Shown: positions 19,734-28,440, counted from the stretch's first letter. The stretch: DNA of 45,351 bases from Streptomyces solincola (GCF_002982015.1 NZ_PVLV01000094.1:1-45351); one strand, 5' to 3'. The notes: a model not told the origin generated them from the letters alone. Numbers and translations: made by a program.

Positions 19734-20171
19734 GGCGCGACGCTAGTCCCTGCCGGCAGGTCGCGGACGGGTGCCCGGGCCCGTACGTACCCGCGCGTCC
19801 GCCGGCCCTCTCCGGAGACGTTCTCGCGGGGGTGCCGCGCGGCTGACGGCGGACTTTCCATGATCATGACGCCGATACCGCCCGGCCACCCGCCACCCGG
19901 GCGTGGGCGTGGCCGGATGGACGCCCGCCGGGCGCAGGACGTGTTCGTCGTGGGTCTGGCCCGGTCCCGCTCCCACCCGCGCCGCCAGCGCACACCTCGC
20001 CGCGCCGGGGAGCCGCCCCGCGCCAGTTGCTCCGCACCCGGGGCCGCCGGCACGGCGTCCGTCCGGAGTCGGCCGAAAGGTTGCTCGGCGAGTGTTTCCG
20101 ATATATCGTTGAAGCATCGCGAGCGATTGACGAGCTTGCGGATGAAGGCGATGTGGAAGGAAGTGACGCAG
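19734..20171. other. Divergent intergenic region, 438 bp
   Basis: Open frames here show no conserved sequence. It carries the PhzF promoter on the minus strand and the PadR promoter and palindrome (20099-20108) near its right end. Confidence 0.4.
20081..20109 (+). promoter_or_regulatory. padR promoter with overlapping palindromic operator
   Basis: CGATATATCG (20099-20108) is a perfect 10-base palindrome in otherwise GC-rich DNA. TTGCTC (20081-20086) and TATCGT (20104-20109) with a 17-bp spacer form a plausible promoter that the palindrome overlaps. PadR proteins usually repress their own genes through such AT-rich palindromes, so this is a good operator candidate. Confidence 0.55.
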
Positions 20172-20852
20172 ATGCGTTTCCAGGGATTCCCGGGATCGGG
20201 ACACGAGCACGGCCACGAGCGTGGGCACGAGCACGGCGACCGGCACGGCCGGGGTCGCGGACACCGCGGGCCCGGACCGCGAGGCTGGGGCGAGGGCGGC
20301 GAATTCGAGCGGCTGCGCGCCGCGTTCGGGCCGTTCGGTCCCGGCTTCGGCGGCGGCCCCTTCGGCGGCGGACCGCCCTTCGGCGGGCGCGGCCGGGGCG
20401 GCGGACGGGGGCGGGCCCGCCGCGGTGACGTGCGCGCCTCGATCCTGGCGCTGCTCAAGGACCGCCCGATGCACGGCTACGAGATGATCCGCGAGATCTC
20501 CGAGCGCAGCGGCGGGGCCTGGCGGCCCAGTCCCGGCTCGGTCTACCCGACCCTCCAGCTCCTGGAGGACGAGGGCCTGATCGGCAGTGAGAGCGAGGGC
20601 GGCAAGAAGCTGTTCACGCTCACCGAGGCCGGGCGCGCGGAGGCCGAGGCGGGGCCGGACGCCCCGTGGGAGGAGGCCGGCAAGGGTGTCGACTGGGATG
20701 CGGTGAACGAGGTCAGGCAGGCCGGGTTCGGGCTGCTGGAAGCGTTCGGCCAGGTCTGGAAGACCGGCAGCGCCGAGCAGCGCGAGAAGGCCCTCGCCGT
20801 CATCAACGACGCCCGCAAGAGGATGTACCTGATCCTGGCGGACGAGGACTGA
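20172..20852 (+). CDS. PadR family regulator with histidine-rich N-terminus
   Basis: A 226-residue regulator. Residues 1-31 are rich in His, Gly and Arg with seven histidines (H11, 13, 15, 19, 21, 25, 31); residues 52-84 are Gly/Pro/Arg-rich. The PadR winged helix runs from about 86 to 165, starting DVRASILALLKDRPMHGYEM and including SPGSVYPTLQLLEDEGL. A C-terminal helical dimer region follows. ATG 20172 is preceded by GGAAGGAAG at good distance; ATG 20151 is a weaker option. The histidines could bind metal, but this is inference. A perfect palindrome in its promoter suggests autorepression. Confidence 0.85.
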   Translation: MRFQGFPGSGHEHGHERGHEHGDRHGRGRGHRGPGPRGWGEGGEFERLRAAFGPFGPGFGGGPFGGGPPFGGRGRGGGRGRARRGDVRASILALLKDRPMHGYEMIREISERSGGAWRPSPGSVYPTLQLLEDEGLIGSESEGGKKLFTLTEAGRAEAEAGPDAPWEEAGKGVDWDAVNEVRQAGFGLLEAFGQVWKTGSAEQREKALAVINDARKRMYLILADED

Positions 20853-20861
20853 CGACCGACC

Positions 20862-20899
20862 GGCGGAAGCCCGCGGCCCACGGGTCGCGGGCTTCCGCC
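20862..20899 (+). terminator. Terminator after padR
   Basis: A 14-bp perfect stem (GGCGGAAGCCCGCG at 20862-20875 with its complement at 20886-20899) and a ten-base loop start ten bases after the padR stop. Confidence 0.8.
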
Positions 20900-21031
20900 A
20901 TGCCCCGGACCCGGAGGCGCGTCTCATTCCTGAGGAGGAGGGCGCACGGCGGCGGCCCGCCCTGCGTGGGACGGCGGATTACGCCCGGGTGAGGACGACT
21001 TCCGGCCCGGGGCCGTGATGGGGTCGGCAGG

Positions 21032-21571
21032 GTGCACACCTCCACGCCCCGCCCCTCCGCGCTCCGCACCCCCGCCGACCGGCCGGCGGCCGTCGAGGAG
21101 CCCGCCGCGGTGGTCGCCGGCGCCCGCCGCCGGGCGCACCGGGACGGCGAGCGCCGGATCGACACCGCGCACCTGCTGCACTCGCTGCTGGAGTCCGACC
21201 CCGCCGCCCGGGCGTGTTTCGCCGACGCGGCCGAACTGGCCCGGGTGCTCGGCTACCTCGTCCAGCGCAGCATCGGCTACGGGCTGCGCTGGCAGGGCGT
21301 GCCCGAACGCTCCGGCCGCCTGACCGCGGCCGGACAGCCGGACGTGCCCGGCTGGTCGCCGGCGGCCGTCGCCGCCATGGAGGCCGCGCGGACCGCGGCC
21401 GCGCGGCGCGGCGACGACCGGCCGCACGGGACCGACGTGCTCGCCGCGCTCGCCGCCGACCGGGAGTGCCGGGCCGCCGAGGTGCTGCGGCGGGCCCGGG
21501 TGGACGCCGCCCAGCTCAGCGCCCGGATCGCCCCGCCGTCTCAACAGGCGTCACGCGTTTCACGGTGCTGA
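21032..21571 (+). CDS. Clp N-terminal-domain protein
   Basis: A 179-residue soluble protein with two Clp-N-type helical repeats: AARRRAHRDGERRIDTAHLL followed by LLESDPAAR, and later AARRGDDRPHGTDVLAALAAD with CRAAEVLRRA. The fold is the substrate- and adaptor-binding N-domain of ClpA/ClpC, but no ATPase domain follows. Stand-alone Clp-N proteins are common in actinobacteria and may act as adaptors; this is inference. GTG 21032 is the first codon of the frame and lacks a strong Shine-Dalgarno sequence, so the exact start is uncertain. The EamA gene starts 22 bases downstream. Confidence 0.72.
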   Translation: MHTSTPRPSALRTPADRPAAVEEPAAVVAGARRRAHRDGERRIDTAHLLHSLLESDPAARACFADAAELARVLGYLVQRSIGYGLRWQGVPERSGRLTAAGQPDVPGWSPAAVAAMEAARTAAARRGDDRPHGTDVLAALAADRECRAAEVLRRARVDAAQLSARIAPPSQQASRVSRC

Positions 21572-21593
21572 CGAGCGCTGCCATGATGACCCG

Positions 21594-22700
21594 ATGCACG
21601 CGTCCCCACACAGAAGAACCGGCCTCGGGCTCGCCCTGCTGTCGGCCGTCGCCTTCGGCGGCTCCGGCGTAGCGGCCAAGCCGCTCATCGAGGCCGGGCT
21701 CGACCCCCTGCACGTGGTCTGGCTGCGGGTGACCGGCGCGGCGCTGGTCATGCTGCCGCTGGCCTGGCGTCACCGCGGCCTGCTGCGCCGCGAGCCGGGC
21801 CTGCTCGCCGGCTTCGGCCTGCTCGCCGTGGCCGGCGTCCAGGCCTGCTACTTCGCCTCCATCTCCCGTATCCCGGTGGGCGTCGCGCTGCTGCTGGAGT
21901 ACCTCGCTCCGGTGCTGGTCCTCGGCTGGGTCCGCTTTGTGCAGCGGCGGTCGGTCACCCGGGCCGCGGTGCTCGGCGCGGTGCTGGCGGTCGGCGGACT
22001 GGCGTGCGTGGTGGAGGTGTGGTCCGGGCTGCGGTTCGACCCGCTGGGCGTGGCGCTCGCGCTGGGCGCGGCCTGCTGCCAGGTCGGCTACTTCGTGCTG
22101 AGCGGGCGCGGCGGCGACGAGGACGAGCCGGTCGACCCGCTGGGCGTCATCGCGTACGGGCTGCTGATCGGCGCGCTGGTGCTCACCGCCGTCGCCCGGC
22201 CGTGGGAGATGGACGCGGGGGTGCTGGCCGGCACCGCGGACCTGGGCGGTACGGGGGTGGCGGCCTGGCTGCTGGTCGGCTGGGTGGTGCTGGTGGCGAC
22301 CGTGCTCGCGTACGTCACCGGGATCGTCTCGGTGCGCCGGCTCTCCACGCAGGTGGCAGGCGTGGTCGCCTGCCTGGAGGCCGTCGTGGCCACCGTCCTG
22401 GCGTGGGTGCTGCTGCGCGAGCACCTGACCGCGCCGCAGGTGGCGGGCGGGGTGGTGGTCCTGGTGGGTGCGTTCATCGCCCAGACCGGGACGCCCGCGG
22501 GACCGTCGGCGCAGGTCGCCGGCTCCGGATCGGCGGCGGACGCGGCGTCGGCGACCGGGACGGCAGTCGATGCGGCGACGGCGACCGGGGCGTCGGCGAC
22601 CGGGACGGTGGGGGAGCGTGCGCCGGCCGGCGCGGTGCGGGGGCGGCCGCGGGCCGCGGCGGTGGACAAGGCGGGGGCCTCCCGGCCGGACGCGGGGTAG
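21594..22700 (+). CDS. EamA/DMT family exporter (first copy)
   Basis: A 368-residue drug/metabolite transporter with ten predicted membrane helices in two EamA repeats (about 10-140 and 150-295). The second repeat ends in the usual LLREHLTAPQVAGGVVVLVG. Members export amino acids or small metabolites; the substrate is unknown. The last 70 residues are a low-complexity Ala/Thr/Gly tail, partly built from a repeated 19-bp unit. It follows the Clp-N gene by 22 bases, so the two may be co-transcribed. ATG 21594 gives the expected short N-terminus before helix 1. Confidence 0.85.
   Translation: MHASPHRRTGLGLALLSAVAFGGSGVAAKPLIEAGLDPLHVVWLRVTGAALVMLPLAWRHRGLLRREPGLLAGFGLLAVAGVQACYFASISRIPVGVALLLEYLAPVLVLGWVRFVQRRSVTRAAVLGAVLAVGGLACVVEVWSGLRFDPLGVALALGAACCQVGYFVLSGRGGDEDEPVDPLGVIAYGLLIGALVLTAVARPWEMDAGVLAGTADLGGTGVAAWLLVGWVVLVATVLAYVTGIVSVRRLSTQVAGVVACLEAVVATVLAWVLLREHLTAPQVAGGVVVLVGAFIAQTGTPAGPSAQVAGSGSAADAASATGTAVDAATATGASATGTVGERAPAGAVRGRPRAAAVDKAGASRPDAG
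22545..22608 (+). repeat. 19-bp direct repeat in the EamA tail
   Basis: GCGTCGGCGACCGGGACGG occurs at 22545-22563 and again at 22590-22608, with a partial copy between them. It encodes the ASATGT/ATATGASATGT tail and looks like a recent slippage expansion beyond the last membrane helix. Confidence 0.75.
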
Positions 22701-22758
22701 GGTCCCGATCATGCACGCAACCGTACTGCCGCCTCCCGCCGCCTAGGCGCGGACGGCC

Positions 22759-22782
22759 GGCCCCGCGCATCGGTGCGGGGCC
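22759..22782 (+). terminator. Hairpin after the first EamA gene
   Basis: GGCCCCGC pairs with GCGGGGCC around an eight-base loop, 58 bases after the stop. It probably separates the two EamA genes into different transcripts. Confidence 0.6.
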
Positions 22783-22900
22783 CTCCTGACGGACGGACAC
22801 CGGGCTCGCGAGCGGACGCTGACGCCGCGAGCGGTTCGTCGCTGCCCGCGTACGCGCAGACCAGCGGCCAGCCGATCCCGCTCTCCCGTGGAGAAGTCAC

Positions 22901-23896
22901 GTGTCGTCCACCCTCCGTTCCCACTCCGTCCCGTCCGCCGTCGTGCCGGTGCGGCGGAGCCTGATCTTCCTCGCCGTCGCCGGTCTCGCCTGGGGCACCG
23001 CCGGCGCCGCGGCCTCGCTGGTCTTCGCGGTCGGCGGCCTCGGGCCGATGGCCCTGTCCTTCTGGCGCTGCGCCGGCGGCCTGGTGCTGCTGCTCGCCGC
23101 GCTCGGCCTGCGCGGACGCCGGCCCGCGTCGGCGGCCGAGCCGCGTCGGCGCCGTATCCTCCGGATCGCCGCCACCGGCGCCGGCCTCACCGTCTTCCAG
23201 AGCGCCTACTTCGCGGCCGTGCAGTCGACCGGACTCGCCGTCGGCACCGTGGTCACCCTGGGCGCGGGCCCGGTGCTCATCGCTCTCGGCGCGCGGCTGC
23301 TGCTGGGGGAGCGGCTCGGCGCGGGCGGCACGGTCGCGATCGGTGGCGCGCTGGCCGGGCTGGGCGTGCTGGTGCTCGGCGGGGACGCCGGGACGGTACG
23401 GCCCGCTGGAATCGCCCTGGCGCTGCTGTCGGCGGCCGCGTACGCCGTGATGACCCTGCTGACCCGGTGGCTCGGGCGGGACGGCGGCGGCGACGCGCTG
23501 AGCACCACCACCGCCGCCTTCGCGGTCGGAGCGGCCGGGCTGCTGCCGTTCGCGACGGCCGAGGGACTGGTGCCGCGGGGCACGCACACCGCGGTGGTGC
23601 TGGGACTGCTCCTCTACATCGCGGCCGTGCCCACCGCACTCGCCTACGCCTTGTACTTCGCGGGCGCCGCACGGGTCCGCTCGGCCACCGTCTCGGTGGT
23701 CATGCTCCTGGAGCCGGTGAGCGCGGCGGTGCTGGCCGTCACCGTGCTGGACGAGGAGCTGACCGCCGCGACCGTGGCCGGGACCGCCCTGCTGCTGACC
23801 GCGGTGACCGCGCCGGCGGTCGCGGAGGCGCGGGGCGTCCCCGCCCGAGTGCCGATGCCGGGCCCGTCCGCGCCGGGTCAGGCCCCGGTCAGGTAG
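22901..23896 (+). CDS. EamA/DMT family exporter (second copy)
   Basis: A 331-residue DMT transporter with ten predicted helices. The first starts [20 protein letters not shown], and [22 protein letters not shown] marks the conserved end of the second repeat. GTG 22901 has GGAGAAG at normal distance. Substrate unknown. Its 3' end overlaps the convergent PPOX gene by 19 bases, so the pair probably evolved as a unit; together with the MocR regulator next door this suggests a link to a PLP-related or amino-acid metabolite (inference). Confidence 0.85.
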   Translation: MSSTLRSHSVPSAVVPVRRSLIFLAVAGLAWGTAGAAASLVFAVGGLGPMALSFWRCAGGLVLLLAALGLRGRRPASAAEPRRRRILRIAATGAGLTVFQSAYFAAVQSTGLAVGTVVTLGAGPVLIALGARLLLGERLGAGGTVAIGGALAGLGVLVLGGDAGTVRPAGIALALLSAAAYAVMTLLTRWLGRDGGGDALSTTTAAFAVGAAGLLPFATAEGLVPRGTHTAVVLGLLLYIAAVPTALAYALYFAGAARVRSATVSVVMLLEPVSAAVLAVTVLDEELTAATVAGTALLLTAVTAPAVAEARGVPARVPMPGPSAPGQAPVR

Positions 23897-24561
23897 TCGG
23901 GCACGGCCACCGCCGGGTCCAGGTCTTCGGAGGGGATCGGCGTGCCGTACCCGGTCGTCACCGGCAGGACGCCCGCCCAGTACGGCAGCGCCAGGTCCTC
24001 GGGCTCGTCGTGGGGACCGCCGGTGCGGAGCTTCGCGGACACCTCGGCCAGGTCGAGCCGGAGCACGGCCGTCGCCGCCAGCTCCTTGGCGTCGGCCGGG
24101 CGGGAGTCGGCGGCGCGGCCCGGCACCACGTGGTCCACCAGCGCGTCCAGCGCCTCCCGCTTCTCCTGCGGGTCGGTGACCTGGTGGGCGGTGCCGTGCA
24201 CCACGACTGAGCGGTAGTTGATCGAGTGGTGGAACGCCGACCTGGCCAGCACCAGCCCGTCGACATGGGTGACGGTCAGGCAGACCGGCAGCCCCGGGTC
24301 GCCCTGGCCGGCCGCGCGCAGGGGCCGCGAGCCGGTCGACCCGTGCACGTAGAGCCGCTCGCCGACCCGTCCGTAGAGGGTGGGCAGCACCACGGGCGCC
24401 CCGTCGCGGACGAAGCCGAGGTGGCAGACGTACGCCTGGTCGAGCAGCCCGTGCACCAGCTCCCGGTCGTAGGAGGCGCGCTCGCGGGCCCGGGTCGGCA
24501 CCGTGCGGTCGGTGGCCGGGTAGGGAGCGGGGGAGGTCGCCTCGGCGGCGGCGTGTGACAT
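23878..24561 (-). CDS. Pyridoxamine 5'-phosphate oxidase family protein (flavin-nucleotide-binding)
   Basis: A 227-residue protein with the split-barrel fold of the PPOX superfamily. The region [18 protein letters not shown], then [20 protein letters not shown] and [11 protein letters not shown] is typical of flavin-nucleotide-binding subfamily members. Real PNPOx activity cannot be claimed from this. It is divergent from the MocR regulator and shares with it a 37-base gap holding a perfect 12-base palindrome, so MocR very likely controls it. ATG 24561 is the first start in the frame. Confidence 0.82.
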   Translation of the reverse strand: MSHAAAEATSPAPYPATDRTVPTRARERASYDRELVHGLLDQAYVCHLGFVRDGAPVVLPTLYGRVGERLYVHGSTGSRPLRAAGQGDPGLPVCLTVTHVDGLVLARSAFHHSINYRSVVVHGTAHQVTDPQEKREALDALVDHVVPGRAADSRPADAKELAATAVLRLDLAEVSAKLRTGGPHDEPEDLALPYWAGVLPVTTGYGTPIPSEDLDPAVAVPDYLTGA

Positions 24562-24575
24562 GATGCGGACTCCAT

Positions 24576-24591
24576 TGCACTAGTGCATAAT
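24576..24591. promoter_or_regulatory. MocR operator palindrome and overlapping -10 box
   Basis: TGCACTAGTGCA (24576-24587) is a perfect palindrome centred between the divergent PPOX and mocR genes. CATAAT (24586-24591) overlaps its right arm and lies seven bases before GTG 24599, suggesting a leaderless mocR transcript that the bound regulator would block. Confidence 0.65.
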
Positions 24592-24598
24592 GTGTTTT

Positions 24599-25933
24599 GT
24601 GCTAGAAGAGTATCGGATCGTCGGGCGGGGTGCGTCGGAGATCGCCGCCAGCGTGGAGCGGGGCGTGGCCGACGGCGCTCTGAAGCCGGGCCAAGGACTG
24701 CCGCCCATGCGGGAGTTGGCGACATCGCTCGGGGTCAACCCGAACACCGTCGCGGCCGCCTACCGGACCCTGCGCGAACGCGGGGTGATCGAGACGGCCG
24801 GGCGGCGCGGAAGCCGGGTGCGGGCCCGGCCGGCCACCACGGCCCGCGGCTCGCTGCGGGTCGAGCCGCCGCCCGGGGCGCGCGACCTGTCGGAGGGCAA
24901 CCCCGACCCCGCCCTGCTGCCGCCGCTCGCGGACGCCTTCGCGGTGGCCGCGCGGCGGGCGGCCGAGGAGCCGGGGCTGTACGCGCGCCCGCCGGTGGAC
25001 GAGGGCTTCGGGAAGCTGGCCCGGACCGCGATGGACGCGGACGGGGTGCCGGCCGGGCCGATCGCCGTCACCTCCGGGACGCTGGACGCCGTCGAGCGGG
25101 TCTTCGCCCTGCACCTGCGCCCCGGGGACGCGGTGGCGGTGGAGGACCCCGGGTGGGCCAGCCTGCTGGACCTGGTGCCGGCGCTCGGGCTGAAGCCGGC
25201 GCCGGTCGCGGTGGACGACGAGGGGCCGCTGCCGGACGCGCTGGAGGCGGCGCTGAAGGCCGGTGCGCGGGCGGTGGTGGTCACCGCGCGGGCGCAGAAC
25301 CCGACCGGGGCGGTGGTGAGCGCCGAGCGGGCCGAGCGGCTGCGGGCGGTGCTCGCCCGGTGGCCCGAGGCGCTGCTGGTCGAGGACGACCACGGGCACG
25401 CCTTCGTGGACCAGCCGCTGCACACGCTCTGCGGGGTCACCGCCCGCTGGGTGTTCATCCGCTCGGTGGCCAAGGCGTACGGCCCCGACCTGCGGGTCGC
25501 CGTGATGGCCGGCGACCCGGTCACCGTCGACCGGGTGCAGGGGCGCCAGGACCTGGGGCCCGGCTGGGTGAGCCGGCTCCTCCAGCGTGCCGTGGCCCGG
25601 TTGTGGGAGACGGGCGCGGTGGACGTGCCCGCCGTGGCGGCGGCCTACCGGCAGCGGCGAGAGGCGCTGATCGGGGCGCTGGAGCGGCGCGGGGTCGAGG
25701 CGTACGGGCGCAGCGGGATGAACGTGTGGGTGCCGGCGCCGGACGAGACCGGGGCGGTGGCCCGGCTGCTGCACGGCGGCTGGGCGGTGGCCCCGGGGGC
25801 CCGCTTCCGGCTGGAGAGCGGGCCCGGGCTGCGGCTGACCGTCTCGGAGCTGGTCGACGCCGAAGACGTCGAGCGGCTCGCCGACGCCGTCGCCGCGGCC
25901 GTCGCCCCGGTCGCGCCGCGCACCTACGGCTGA
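24599..25933 (+). CDS. MocR-type regulator (GntR HTH fused to aminotransferase fold)
   Basis: A 444-residue protein. Residues about 8-75 are a GntR winged helix with PPMRELATSLGVNPNTVAAA. Residues about 95-440 are a fold-type-I aminotransferase domain with DLSEGNPDP, AQNPTGAV, and the PLP lysine K292 in SVAKAYGPDLRV. MocR proteins sense PLP or amino-acid/PLP adducts. GTG 24599 is preferred because CATAAT lies at -10 distance; ATG 24590 would add three residues. Its 3' end overlaps the convergent EamA gene by ten bases. The neighbour set (PPOX, EamA) fits control of vitamin B6 or amine metabolism, but this is inference. Confidence 0.86.
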   Translation: MLEEYRIVGRGASEIAASVERGVADGALKPGQGLPPMRELATSLGVNPNTVAAAYRTLRERGVIETAGRRGSRVRARPATTARGSLRVEPPPGARDLSEGNPDPALLPPLADAFAVAARRAAEEPGLYARPPVDEGFGKLARTAMDADGVPAGPIAVTSGTLDAVERVFALHLRPGDAVAVEDPGWASLLDLVPALGLKPAPVAVDDEGPLPDALEAALKAGARAVVVTARAQNPTGAVVSAERAERLRAVLARWPEALLVEDDHGHAFVDQPLHTLCGVTARWVFIRSVAKAYGPDLRVAVMAGDPVTVDRVQGRQDLGPGWVSRLLQRAVARLWETGAVDVPAVAAAYRQRREALIGALERRGVEAYGRSGMNVWVPAPDETGAVARLLHGGWAVAPGARFRLESGPGLRLTVSELVDAEDVERLADAVAAAVAPVAPRTYG

Positions 25934-26985
25934 GGGGGCCGCGGTCGGGTCGGTTCTCCCGAACCGACCCGGGCGCGGCGGGGGCGGCTCTGGGTGAGGG
26001 CCGCGCCGGCGATCACGACGAGGGCGCCGACCGGGGTGTTCCAGCCCAGGGTCTCGCCCAGGATGGAGACGCCGGCCGCGGTGGCGATGACCGGGACGAA
26101 GTAGGTGACCATCTGGCCGGTGGTCGGACCGACCTCCGCCACCAGGCCGTACTGGATCAGCACCGCCAGGCCCGTGCCCAGCGCGCCCAGGGCGGCTACC
26201 GCGAGCAGCGGCAGGACCGGGAAGGCGTCCGGGACGGTGGTGAACAGGGGGGTGACCACCGCCAGTTGCAGCATGGCGAGGAAGAGCTGCGATCCGGTCA
26301 GCGACAGGTGCGACTCCGTGCGCCCGGCCAGCGTGCGCCGCACGTAGATCCAGCCGACCGGGTAGCTCAGCGAGGCGCCCAGGGCCATCGCGGTGCCGGT
26401 GGCGTCCAGCCCGGAGAAGCCCTGCCAGGCGCCCAGCACGGTGAGCACGCCCAGGAAGCCGATGCCCAGACCGGCCACCCGGCGGCGGGTCGGCCGGTCC
26501 TCGGAGAGGGCGACCACGGACAGTACCATCCCCCACAGGGGTGAGGTGGCGTTGCAGATGCCGGCCAGCGTGGAGGGGATGGTCAGCTCGGCGTAGGCGA
26601 AGAGCGAGAACGGCAGCGCGTTGAGGAGGAATCCGGCCACCGCCAGGTGCCCCCAGGTCCGCGCCCCGCGCGGCGGCGGGGTGCGCTTGACCGCCATCGC
26701 CACCGCGAGCACCGCCGTGCCGAACAGCAGCCGCCCGAAGGTGACCTGGAACGGGGCGTAAGCCGAGGTGCCCACCTTGATCAGCAGGAAGCTGAAGCCC
26801 CAGATGAGCGAGAGCGCCGCGAAGCGCAGCCGCCAGTCCAGCGCCCGCCGGGCGGTGCCCACCGCGGTGGACGCGACCGGGGTGGACGCGATCGGGATCG
26901 GCGCGATCGGGGTGGAGGGCGCGGCGGCGGACACGGCGGCCGCGGGCGCGGGGCCGGGCGCGGCGGACAAGGGCGGGGTGCTCAT
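25924..26985 (-). CDS. EamA/DMT family exporter (third copy)
   Basis: A 353-residue DMT transporter. An Ala/Pro/Ser-rich N-terminal tail of about 45 residues precedes ten membrane helices; the first has FAALSLIWGFSFLLIKVG, and QMVTYFVPVIATAAGVSILG marks the end of repeat two. It is divergent from the LysR gene, which probably regulates it through the T-N11-A box in between. ATG 26985 is chosen; the frame extends upstream but those codons overlap the operator. Substrate unknown. Confidence 0.85.
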   Translation of the reverse strand: MSTPPLSAAPGPAPAAAVSAAAPSTPIAPIPIASTPVASTAVGTARRALDWRLRFAALSLIWGFSFLLIKVGTSAYAPFQVTFGRLLFGTAVLAVAMAVKRTPPPRGARTWGHLAVAGFLLNALPFSLFAYAELTIPSTLAGICNATSPLWGMVLSVVALSEDRPTRRRVAGLGIGFLGVLTVLGAWQGFSGLDATGTAMALGASLSYPVGWIYVRRTLAGRTESHLSLTGSQLFLAMLQLAVVTPLFTTVPDAFPVLPLLAVAALGALGTGLAVLIQYGLVAEVGPTTGQMVTYFVPVIATAAGVSILGETLGWNTPVGALVVIAGAALTQSRPRRARVGSGEPTRPRPPQP

Positions 26986-27014
26986 GCGCCGACGATGCCG
27001 CCCACCCACCTCGT

Positions 27015-27052
27015 AGCACAAGCGAGATTACGTTGTGCTGATGGCTTAGCAT
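27015..27052. promoter_or_regulatory. LysR-type operator and lysR -10 box
   Basis: AGCACAA (27015-27021) and TTGTGCT (27033-27039) are perfect inverted arms around 11 bases, the classic T-N11-A LysR box, located in the divergent EamA-lysR gap. TAGCAT (27047-27052) sits seven bases before the lysR ATG and would give a leaderless transcript. TAATCT on the minus strand within the box may be the -10 of the EamA gene. Confidence 0.75.
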
Positions 27053-27059
27053 CGCTTAC

Positions 27060-27986
27060 ATGTTGAATCTGGAGCGCCTGCGCACCCTGGACGCCCTGGC
27101 CCGCCACGGCTCGGTGAGCGGCGCGGCCGAGGGCCTGCATGTGACGACGTCCGCCGTCTCCCAGCAACTCGCCAAACTGGAGCGCGAGGTGGGCCAGCAG
27201 CTCGTCGCCAAGCGCGGGCGCGGAGTGCGGCTGACCGATGCCGGGATACTCCTCGCCGACCACGCCGCGCGCATCCTGTCGCAGGTCGAGCTGGCCCAGT
27301 CGGACATCGAGGCGCAGCGCGGCCAGGTGGTGGGCGAGGTGCGCGTCGCCGGCTTCCCCACCGCCGCCCGCGGACTGTTCCCCGCCACGGTCTCCGCGCT
27401 GCGCCGGGACCACCCCGACCTGTCGGTGCGCACCCGGGAACTGGAGCCCGAGCCGGGCATCCACCACGTCGTACGCGGTGACGTGGACGTCGCCGTGGTA
27501 CTCGACTGGAGCAACAAGCGGCTGCCGGTGCCCGAGGGCCTGACCCGCGTCAAGCTGCTGGACGACGTCGCCGACGTGGCCCTGCCGGTCGGCCATCCGC
27601 TCGCCGGGCGGGGTGAGTTGGACCTGGCCGAGCTGGCGGAGGACGAGTGGGTCTCCTGGCCGGAGGGCGAAACCTGCCACGACTGGCTGGTGTTCACCCT
27701 GCGATCCGCCGGCGTCGAGCCGCGCATCGCGCACACCGCGTACGAGCACCACACCCAACTGGTGCTCGTGCGGGCCGGTCTGGGGGTGTGCCTGACGCCC
27801 CGGCTGGGGCGCGACCCGCTGCCCGACGGCGTCGCGCTGGTGCCGCTGCGCCACCGGCTGCACCGCCACATCCACGCCGCCTGGCGCCAGGACGCCGACC
27901 GCCGGCCGTCGGTGCGGGCCGCGGTCGACGCGCTGCGCGCCGCCGGCACGGCCGCGGCGACGACAGGCGTGGTCAGCCCAGCCTGA
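27060..27986 (+). CDS. LysR-family transcriptional regulator
   Basis: A 308-residue regulator. The winged helix at residues 1-60 includes SVSGAAEGLHVTTSAVSQQL, then the linker helix and a periplasmic-binding-type effector domain (about 90-290). It is divergent from the third EamA gene with a clear LysR box between them, so export of its effector metabolite is the likely output. ATG 27060 seems leaderless. Its 3' end overlaps the convergent Rieske gene by 14 bases. Confidence 0.88.
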   Translation: MLNLERLRTLDALARHGSVSGAAEGLHVTTSAVSQQLAKLEREVGQQLVAKRGRGVRLTDAGILLADHAARILSQVELAQSDIEAQRGQVVGEVRVAGFPTAARGLFPATVSALRRDHPDLSVRTRELEPEPGIHHVVRGDVDVAVVLDWSNKRLPVPEGLTRVKLLDDVADVALPVGHPLAGRGELDLAELAEDEWVSWPEGETCHDWLVFTLRSAGVEPRIAHTAYEHHTQLVLVRAGLGVCLTPRLGRDPLPDGVALVPLRHRLHRHIHAAWRQDADRRPSVRAAVDALRAAGTAAATTGVVSPA

Positions 27987-28440
27987 TCTCCGAGCCGTCC
28001 ACGGTGATCACGGCGACCGGCAGCGGCGCGGTGGCCGGCCCGGTCCTGACGCTGCCGTCCGAGGCGTCGAACGTGCTGCCGTGGCAGGGGCACCGGATCA
28101 GCCCGTCCGCCACGTCCTTGACCGCGCACCCCGCGTGGGTGCACTTCGCCGAGAAGGCCCTGAACTCGCCGGGCCGAGGCTGGGTCAGCACCACATCGCC
28201 CACCACCGTGCCGCCGCCCCGCGGGACGTCCGCCGTGGTGGCGATCACCCGCCCGCCGGCCGGCCCGGCCGAACCGCCCGCAGGGCTCGGCACACCGGTG
28301 GCCGGCGCCGCGCCCTCCCCGGACCCGCCGCAGGCGGTGAGCACCGCCGCCAGCCCCGCGCCGCCCGCGGCCGCCACGACCGTCCGGCGCGCCACCGCCG
28401 GGTCGGCCCCGCGCCCGTCCCCGTCCCGTACTGCCGTCAT
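27973..28440 (-). CDS. Rieske [2Fe-2S] lipoprotein
   Basis: A 155-residue exported iron-sulphur protein. The N-terminus has a twin-arginine pair (R18, R19), a hydrophobic segment and a lipobox LTAC with C37 as the lipidated cysteine, so it is probably exported folded by Tat and anchored outside. The Rieske domain (about 65-155) has CTHAGC (C100, H102 ligands) and CPCHGS (C117, H120 ligands), with C105 and C119 as the disulphide pair. It is too small to be the cytochrome bc1 subunit and has no partner enzyme nearby; a stand-alone electron carrier is likely. Start ATG 28440. Confidence 0.88.
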   Translation of the reverse strand: MTAVRDGDGRGADPAVARRTVVAAAGGAGLAAVLTACGGSGEGAAPATGVPSPAGGSAGPAGGRVIATTADVPRGGGTVVGDVVLTQPRPGEFRAFSAKCTHAGCAVKDVADGLIRCPCHGSTFDASDGSVRTGPATAPLPVAVITVDGSEIRLG

